DNA of 12,614 nt, from assembly GCA_035446765.1 (NCBI GenBank), contig DAOTFU010000026.1:1-12614 (forward strand), given 5' to 3'. The translations under genes were made by a program, and so were the position numbers. Below, one piece after another: positions 7,437-12,614 of the stretch. Position 1 is the stretch's first letter, and every line of letters begins with the position of its first letter. The notes below the pieces were generated by a model. That model ran no database searches. It was not told the DNA's origin and saw only the letters and a list, made by a program, of their open reading frames with translations. The DNA comes from JALOAF01 sp035446765. Its GTDB lineage: Bacteria; Patescibacteriota; Gracilibacteria; Absconditabacterales; Absconditicoccaceae.

Positions 7437-7898
7437 CTATTTTAATTCTTCTAAAACAATCTTATTAATCATATCCTCTCTACCTTTAAACTCATGATTT
7501 CATGGAATTGAAATTATTTCAATATGATTTTCAGGTTTGTCTCATTGTAAATATACATTTCTACCATAATCATTTGTTCATGAGTATATTTTTACAGGTA
7601 TGCTGGATGGTATGGTGTTTATGTTCATCATAGAAGTACCTGGATTCAATAATACTACTTTTTTTATTTTCTCTGGAAAATGTAAGCAGATATTGATAAT
7701 TGGCAATACTCACGCAGAACTAGATATTAAAACAACGTCAGATAAATTTGAAAAATTATCTTTATAATAACGAAATGCGTCATCATAATTCCTATCCCAA
7801 GAAATTGGAACTGTGTTAAATTTTTCTTTAAATGATACTGCTTTCCCTGTGTTTATAGATCATCATAATCAGTGGAAGTAGAAAGAGTGGATATTCAT
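7437..7898 (-). CDS. Small alpha/beta hydrolase
   Basis: The product is 153 residues from ATG 7896-7898, which directly follows an in-frame stop. The fold's marks are all in order: YFHGLGGS (residues 7-14) forming the oxyanion-hole loop; VVLISSSAGVLP with nucleophile Ser61 in a variant SxSxG elbow; VVLLNPG; KIYSGTNDYG with probable acid Asp110; and SIPGNHEF with His135. This layout fits compact esterase-like families such as RBBP9/YdeN or YqiA. It is shorter than most (170-200), but nothing appears to be missing. It lies 26 bases downstream of the FtsZ-like gene, probably on the same transcript. The substrate is unknown. Gly, including HGLGG and SSAG, is largely TGA, and Trp is TGG. Confidence 0.8.
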
Positions 7899-7924
7899 AT
7901 ATTAGATATTTAAAATAAATAAGA

Positions 7925-8722
7925 TTACTTTACTCATAATATCATAACATCAATATTATCTTTGTATGAATTATTGTAAGACATTGTTTGCATAAATGTT
8001 ATATCATCTGACAATAATTTTTCTATAAAATTAGCTGATTTTTGTATACCATGAAGTATCTTATTTTCTTTGTCGCCAAAGGTGTCACAAGTAGTATAAT
8101 TTAACAATATTTTTTTATATTCTGTAAGTTTATAATATTTTGAAAAGTCTTCCATAGCTTTTTCTGATCATGTAATATATTTATTTTTATCATCAGCATT
8201 TCCAAATCAAATAGCTATATCTTTTGTATTTTGGAAAAACATTATTATGTCTTCTAATGTTACATGTATATCCGATACCCTTAAAAGTATGTTTGATATT
8301 CAATATATTGATTTATAAATAACTTCTTCTGATCATACAGGTATTCTTAAAACTGTTCAATTTAATGGTAATTTATTTTCTTCATCTTTATTTGGGTCTA
8401 TCACTATTCATATTACTAAAATATTATACTCTTTTAGTTTATCAACTATACTATCAAATTTATTTTTAAATTCTTTTTCTCTTAAGTCTCATATAGCATA
8501 TATTATATCTGTATTATTTAAATCTTTTCATTTTATTATGTCTTCTAGATTTGATTCATAATCAAGATGTAAAATGTGTTCTAATTCACCTCAATTAGAT
8601 TTTTTTTGATTTAATTTTAATTCATCTATTATTGTTAATCATCACGATCCTATTCCAATAGCAGATATATTTTCAAAAATCTCATCTCAATTTGTATTAA
8701 GTCTTATATTTTCTTCATTCAT
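7925..8722 (-). CDS. Divergent FtsZ/tubulin-like protein lacking GTPase signatures
   Basis: The product is 265 residues, shorter than the FtsZ core of about 310. The likeness is by order and pattern. ISAIGIGSGGLTIIDEL (19-35) fits the T1 loop and helix of FtsZ. ILVIGIVIDP (101-110) fits LTVGVVTKPF. VIYKSIYGISNIL (134-146) fits VLxQxVxGIxDLI. IHVTLEDIIMFFQNTKDIAIGFGNADDKNKY (152-182) fits INVDFADVKTVMSEMGxAMMGxGxAxGEDR. KILLNYTTCDTFG and IDVMILGVK fit the C-terminal domain strands. The tubulin signature GGGTGTG is absent; the equivalent stretch reads YAIGDLREKEF. In the T7 loop the N-x-D-xx-D triad is H153-T155-D158. So nucleotide binding and hydrolysis are probably lost. 13 of 19 glycines are TGA. 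It lies 34 bases after the GIY-YIG gene. Confidence 0.65.
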
Positions 8723-8756
8723 TATTATATTATTTATTAAATAAATTTATCTAATT

Positions 8757-9479
8757 TTATATATTTAAATATCTTATAGGATAAGCTGCTCACTTAGAAA
8801 AATATTGTCTTACCAATCCATACAAATACTTATCTCTTACATCATCATTAGCTATATTTCCATTAAATGCCCATCTCTTTTGTCATGTTTCATTAACAAC
8901 ACTATACCAACCTTCTACTTCATATATTTCTCTAACTATTCACTTATAATGTACTAATACGTATTTTATTTTATTTCTTTTCTCTCATACTTTCCAACTT
9001 TGCCTTGTAGCTTGATAAAGTTCATCTTTAGACATATTTCTTTTAAAAAGTTTATTTATATTTATCAACATAACAGGATCTGTTATTTCTATTTTTCTTC
9101 CTCCATATAATGCAATAGCTTCATTAATACTTATTACTCATCTATCATAAGTATGAGATCCTTGAACAACATTTGTTATATTAAATTTAATATCTCTCTC
9201 ATTATTTAACAAATCAATAAGTGCTGCTTCTACTTCAAAAGCTATTTCTTCTGACAATCCATGTCTTATTAAAAAATATTCTACAGTTTCTCCCGAATTT
9301 ACTATATCTCTTATAGTATCTAGTTTATCACTTACATCATTTGTTTCTAAAGCGTCTTTAACATGTTGAAATACTCTATTGTCTTTTCATTTTCCAATAT
9401 AAAATATTTTTCAATTTCTTGGATCTTTAAGAGCGTATACATAATACTTTATTTCTTCTACTGTTTTATCATCAAACAT
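8757..9479 (-). CDS. GIY-YIG nuclease-domain protein (COG3680/LEM-3-like type)
   Basis: The product is 240 residues. The N-terminal domain (about 10-110) carries YYVYALKDPRNGKIFYIGKG (12-31), with YVY and YIG replacing GIY and YIG, then Arg35 in GKDNRVFQHV and Glu84 in FEVEAALIDLL as probable catalytic Arg and metal-binding Glu. This longer DPR..G..FYVGKG form is typical of the COG3680 and LEM-3/ANKLE1-like branch. The second half (about 135-240), with MLININKLF, ELYQATRQSWKVGEK, YVLVHYKGIVREIYEVEGWY and PIRYLNI, matches the C-terminal half commonly joined to that domain. 7 of 16 glycines are TGA, a lower share than in its neighbours. ATG 9477-9479 is 23 bases after the gatA stop; the frame stays open upstream but with no better start. 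Predicted DNA cleavage is inference. Confidence 0.85.
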
Positions 9480-9502
9480 ATAATAGATACTTTTTATAAA
9501 AT

Positions 9503-10915
9503 CTAAACCATTTTCTCAACTTCTCCACCAACTACAAACAAATCATCTTCTTTCCACTTATTTGCCATCAAGTGAAGTCATACTGGCATATCATCTCCAT
9601 CGTCCTCCACTGTCCCAACTGGTACAGAAATAGCTGGCAATCAAGCCAAATTAGCTGGTACTGTATACATATCTGCCAAATACATTTTTAACGGATCATT
9701 TATTTTTTCTCAAATCTTCCAAGCAACTTCTGGAGCTGTTGGAGATAATATTAAGTCATATTTTTCAAATATTTTTTGCATATCTTGTATCATTTTTTGT
9801 CTTACTTTGATAGCTCTAAGATAATATCACTCATAGTTAGCACTACTCAAAGAAAAGGTACCAAGCAATATTCTCCTTTTAGCTTCTTCGCCAAATCAAT
9901 CAGATCTAATTTTTTGATAATATTCATGTATATTTGTATGATCCAATGTGTTCTCTTGCAAACCAAATCTTATACCATCAAATCTAGCAAGATTTGTGCT
10001 AACTTCAGCTGGCATCAAAGTATAATAAATAGATATACCATAATCCAATACTGGTAAGTCTACCTCATCTATTTGCACTCAATTATCACGTAATTTTGAT
10101 ACTACATCCAATATTCTTTCTTTAATTTTTGGATCTAAACCTTCTCATAATACTTGTTTTGGCAAAGCTATTTTATATTCGTTTATTTTTTTATTTGACT
10201 TAATTATCTCATCTGCTTTACGATCTGACTGACTATCTTTTTTGTCAAATCACATAATAGCTTTTAATAATATTTCTGCATCTTCGACAGTTTTTGTCAA
10301 AGTTCAGACCTGATCCAAGCTACTAGCCATAGATTGTACACCATATCTACTTACTCTACCATAAGTTGGCTTCAATCAAACTACACCACAAAAAGCTGCA
10401 GGTTGACGAACGCTTCACCCTGTATCAGTTCCCAATGCAGCCAAACACATATCTGTAGCAACAGCCACTGCAGATCCTCCACTAGATCCACCAGGAACTC
10501 TATTTGTACCAAAACAATTGTATGTAGGACCAAAATAAGAGGTTTCTGTACTACTTCACATTGCGAATTCATCCATATTTGTCTTTCATAGCAAAAGTCA
10601 TCAATTTTTTTCTAAATTTGTAAAACATGTAGCAGAATATGGAGCTACATATTTTTCCAACATTTTTGATCCACAACTAGAAATATATCATTTAGTCATG
10701 ATATTATCTTTTAAACCAATTGGAGCTCATTTAAGCGGAGAGTTTTTGATTTTATCCAAATTGTTCTTCACATAATCTCTATGTATTCTGACAAAAGCAT
10801 TTTCATTTTTACCAACATTATTTTCTACTTTATCCAAATACTCTGCTACCACACTGTCAATTCTCAATTCTCAATTTTCAATTTTATCTATATATTGTTT
10901 TAAAGTCAAAGACAT
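9503..10915 (-). CDS. gatA: Glutamyl-/aspartyl-tRNA amidotransferase subunit A
   Basis: The product is 470 residues, full length for GatA, the amidase that frees ammonia from glutamine so that GatCAB can convert Glu-tRNA(Gln) and Asp-tRNA(Asn). The Ser-cisSer-Lys triad is complete: K69 in APIGLKDNI, cis-Ser144 in PGGSSGGSAVAVA and Ser168 in LGTDTGGSVRQPAAFCG. Other marks are NMDEFAMGSS, VGLKPTYGRVSRYG and SSLDQVGTLTKTVEDA. The TGA at 10415-10417 is the invariant second Gly of TDTGGS, and others fall in VVG and QVG. It has no CGA; its Trp codons are TGG. gatB and gatC are not in the window. It begins 102 bases downstream of the acidic six-cysteine gene, across a palindrome, and probably heads the transcript of four genes ending with the hydrolase. 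Confidence 0.96.
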
Positions 10916-10960
10916 TCAAAAACTTTTATGCAATAAAAATTTTTAGCTTATATCTGATAG

Positions 10961-10990
10961 CTAATAGTACATAAATTTATGTGCTATTAG
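10961..10990. repeat. 30-bp near-perfect palindrome between the acidic membrane gene and gatA
   Basis: The arms CTAATAG and CTATTAG enclose ACATAAATTTATGT. The only mismatched pair is T/C at position 8 from either end. Further copies of the TAGC/GCTAATAG-like unit flank it (10955-10966, 10996-11008). It could be a terminator of the upstream minus-strand gene, although no T-run follows directly, or an operator-like site ahead of gatA. Nothing else is evident in this 102-base gap. Confidence 0.55.
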
Positions 10991-11017
10991 GTATAGGCTA
11001 TTAGCCACTAGCTGAGT

Positions 11018-11635
11018 TTACTCCACTAAATTTCAAAAAACATCCTTAATATCTTGATAATCGGCACTATCTAATCATTGCTGATCTGATTGTCATGAAT
11101 TAATTTCTTCATCTTGATTGTCGCCGTCTTCTTCAATTATTTCCTCTTCATTTATATCATCTCAAATATACTTTAAACATTTTGCTTCTTCATTAGTTTC
11201 ACAATACATTCTTGTACATCCACTAATTTCTCCACTAACTACCATACAAGTATTACATCAATCAAAATAACTAACACAATCTGTCAAATCTATTGTTGTA
11301 TCTTTCTCTTCTTCATCAAAATTTTCATCATTATCCTTGCTTAATATAGATTCTATCTCTTGATTCAATTCTTCCAACCAAGTCAAATCTTCATCTCAAG
11401 TATTTACAACTACTTCTCAAGTATTGTTTTGATCTTCTATTATCACAATAGTATCACCAGTATTTTCCATATCTTGATTTGCTCAAGATTCAGTCAAATT
11501 AGCAAACCTTTCAGGTATTGATTTAATTCTATCTACCAATTTACTAGCTCATTCTGGATTTATATAACGATAGACCAAAAACACAATAGTCAAAAATATT
11601 AATATAATCAACCACCTTCTTAAGAATCTCAACAT
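11018..11635 (-). CDS. Membrane-anchored acidic protein with six-cysteine cluster
   Basis: The product is 205 residues. A basic start (MLRFLRR) is followed by one hydrophobic helix at about 8-23, predicting a single anchor with the rest outside the cell. A long, very acidic and Asn/Gln-rich linker follows (about 45-118). Six cysteines then fall in 34 residues: C120, C127, C130, C140, C145 and C153, with CVSYFDGCNTCMVVSG and CTRMYC. The spacing C-x6-C-x2-C-x9-C-x4-C-x7-C would suit three disulfides or metal binding. The last 45 residues are again acidic. The motif looks like a compact repeat-type domain, but I cannot name it. Start ATG 11633-11635 has a good promoter upstream. Function unknown; a surface or adhesion role is only a guess. 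Confidence 0.78.
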
Positions 11636-11670
11636 ATCAATAACTTAAAAAATAAAGAAAATACAAAAAT

Positions 11671-11698
11671 ATAATACAAATTGGCCTTTTTATTTCAA
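11671..11698 (-). promoter_or_regulatory. Sigma70-type promoter for the acidic membrane protein
   Basis: On the minus strand TTGAAA (11693-11698) and TATTAT (11671-11676) lie 16 bases apart. Initiation would be near 11664, about 29 bases before the ATG. The spacing matches that of the 4886-4913 promoter. For the divergent plus-strand gene at 11769 only weak candidates were seen (for example TATATT at 11731). Confidence 0.5.
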
Positions 11699-11768
11699 AT
11701 GAAAAAATTCTTGAATAAAGAACGAAAAGATATATTCTTATCATAGAATTTTTATGTAGAAAATATAA

Positions 11769-12614
11769 ATGATAAAACAATTCCTCAGAGAAACAAAGGC
11801 ATTCCTAGTGCAAAAACCCAAATTAATTAGATTGACATTTTGGGTGTCTATATGCCGCTCAGTTTCAATACTACTATTGTTAGCATACAATATAAACAAC
11901 ATCTTGATATACAGATTTGGGAAATGAATGTCCATATTTACAGTTTTTCAATATTTTTTAGACACAATCACTTCAAATCACATAGTATGGCTTATTATTG
12001 TGTTAATAATCTTTATAGCTATTGGGTATGTATTTTTATACCCTATGTGAATATCAGCGACAATACACTTTCTCAACAACAAAGACGAGAGCATATCAAA
12101 AGCTATAGGTAAGTGAACAAACGATTTTTTTACCATGTTTGAATTAAATGCACTAGCATTTTCATTTTGACCATACACTTATATAATCACGTTACTGAGA
12201 CTTGTTACATTGAATGTATTAAACAGTGGATTTGTAATATGACTGATAATAGTTTGGTGAATTGCTGTTTTGTTTGCTAGCATATTTTGGCAATATGCAA
12301 AATTTTTGATAGTAGAAGAGTGATTGTGAGTTTTTGAAGCAATTAAAAAAAGTATGTGAATAACAACTACAAATCTATGAATCACATTCAAATGAGTGAT
12401 AACAAAATGTTTAGTTCTTTTTATCTTCTACTTCAAAATAATAATAGTAGTTGGTGTACCACTGCTTATAATGTATTTGTTGATCACTCTAAACATAATA
12501 AATGAAAATAATGAGCGACTCTTGTGGACTATCGGAATTATAACAACACTATTGGCATCGTACATAATAGGTATTACACAGGCCTTCTTTATGACTTTCT
12601 GGCACAAAATATAT
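11769..12614 (+). CDS. Multi-pass membrane protein, 3' partial
   Basis: The open frame starts at ATG 11769, immediately after an in-frame TAA (11766-11768), and runs off the right edge with 282 codons. About six hydrophobic segments are visible near residues 22-42, 73-95, 128-148, 152-175, 210-235 and 248-275. FWQYAKFLIVEEGLGVFEAIKKS (about 170-192) resembles the helix-loop of large integral membrane families such as the glycerophosphoryl-diester-phosphodiesterase membrane domain or DUF975-like proteins, where a similar ...iVleG.g..eAi..S stretch recurs. Trp is mostly TGG (six) with one CGA, unlike the other plus-strand genes. There is no Shine-Dalgarno. The family call is tentative and the C-terminus is missing. 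Confidence 0.7.

Noticed and set aside
7925..8722. Frameshift or truncation as the cause of the missing FtsZ motifs
   Set aside because: The frame is continuous and both flanks of the missing motif keep FtsZ-like order, so divergence is more likely than a sequencing error.
8723..8756. AT-only inverted repeat ATTTATTAAATAAAT upstream of the FtsZ-like gene
   Set aside because: Entirely A/T in an AT-rich gap; easily due to chance.
10334..10591. Ser/Thr-rich plus-strand open frame
   Set aside because: Antisense shadow of the gatA active-site region.
10855..10885. Tandem AATTGAGAATTG-type repeats suspected as an intergenic repeat or insertion
   Set aside because: They lie inside the gatA frame and encode a normal N-terminal helix (KIENGELRIDS), so they are coding.
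11741..12391. Short minus-strand open frames opposite the last membrane gene
   Set aside because: The plus frame is continuous for 282 codons with a clear membrane pattern; the minus frames show no family features.
239..12614. Mass of pseudogenes or stop-interrupted genes under the standard code
   Set aside because: All interruptions are TGA, TGA sites match conserved Gly, and TAA/TAG occur only at sensible ends. Recoding explains everything.
239..12614. UGA read as Trp (mycoplasma-type code) or as selenocysteine
   Set aside because: TGA sits in Gly positions such as TDTGGS and GPGGFT, far too often for selenocysteine and never where Trp is expected.
1..12614. CRISPR array, tRNA genes, transposases
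   Set aside because: No evenly spaced direct repeats, no cloverleaf-like blocks in the gaps, and no recognisable transposase motifs were seen by eye.

Overview
The window reads as AT-rich DNA from a candidate-phyla-radiation bacterium with an altered genetic code, most likely Absconditabacteria (SR1). With the standard stops it looks like a graveyard of fragments. When TGA is read as glycine, 17 long, gap-free genes appear that fill almost the whole window. TGA falls on invariant glycines of known families: TsaB GPGGFTNLR, GatA TDTGGS, TruB and TruD motifs. CGA also appears to mean tryptophan: it occupies the family-conserved Trp of the MIP18-type protein and two Trp positions of TruD, and the six genes richest in CGA contain no TGG. 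UGA=Gly with CGA/CGG=Trp is the code described for Absconditabacteria (NCBI table 37); UGA=Gly alone would also fit Gracilibacteria. All proteins below were translated with UGA=Gly and CGA/CGG=Trp.

Layout. Plus strand, 1-2873: the tail of an unknown protein; two small membrane proteins; a MIP18/SufT-like Fe-S assembly factor; tsaB (t6A tRNA modification) overlapping ruvX (yqgF). A bidirectional terminator separates these from two minus-strand genes, efp (elongation factor P) and a CNNM/CorC-type membrane protein with CBS domains. That protein shares an overlapping face-to-face promoter pair with truB on the plus strand. truB, folA and truD follow on the plus strand, with a double-hairpin repeat between truB and folA. 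truD meets the next gene tail to tail with one base between them. Minus strand, 7437-11635: an alpha/beta hydrolase, a divergent FtsZ/tubulin-like protein lacking the GTP-binding and hydrolysis signatures, a GIY-YIG nuclease-domain protein, gatA, and a membrane-anchored acidic protein with a six-cysteine cluster. The window ends inside a plus-strand multi-pass membrane protein.

Common thread. Much of the recognisable content serves translation: tRNA modification (TsaB, TruB, TruD), amidotransferase charging (GatA) and EF-P, plus folate reduction (FolA) and Fe-S assembly. No gene has a recognisable Shine-Dalgarno sequence. Three genes (tsaB, truB, folA) have a shared pyrimidine-rich repeat just before the start codon. 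The three clearest promoters are sigma70-like with 16-base spacers. No tRNA, rRNA, CRISPR array, insertion sequence or transposase was seen. The most unusual items are the double sense/stop recoding, the degenerate FtsZ-like protein next to a GIY-YIG protein, an EF-P with arginine at its modification site, and the palindromic repeat family.
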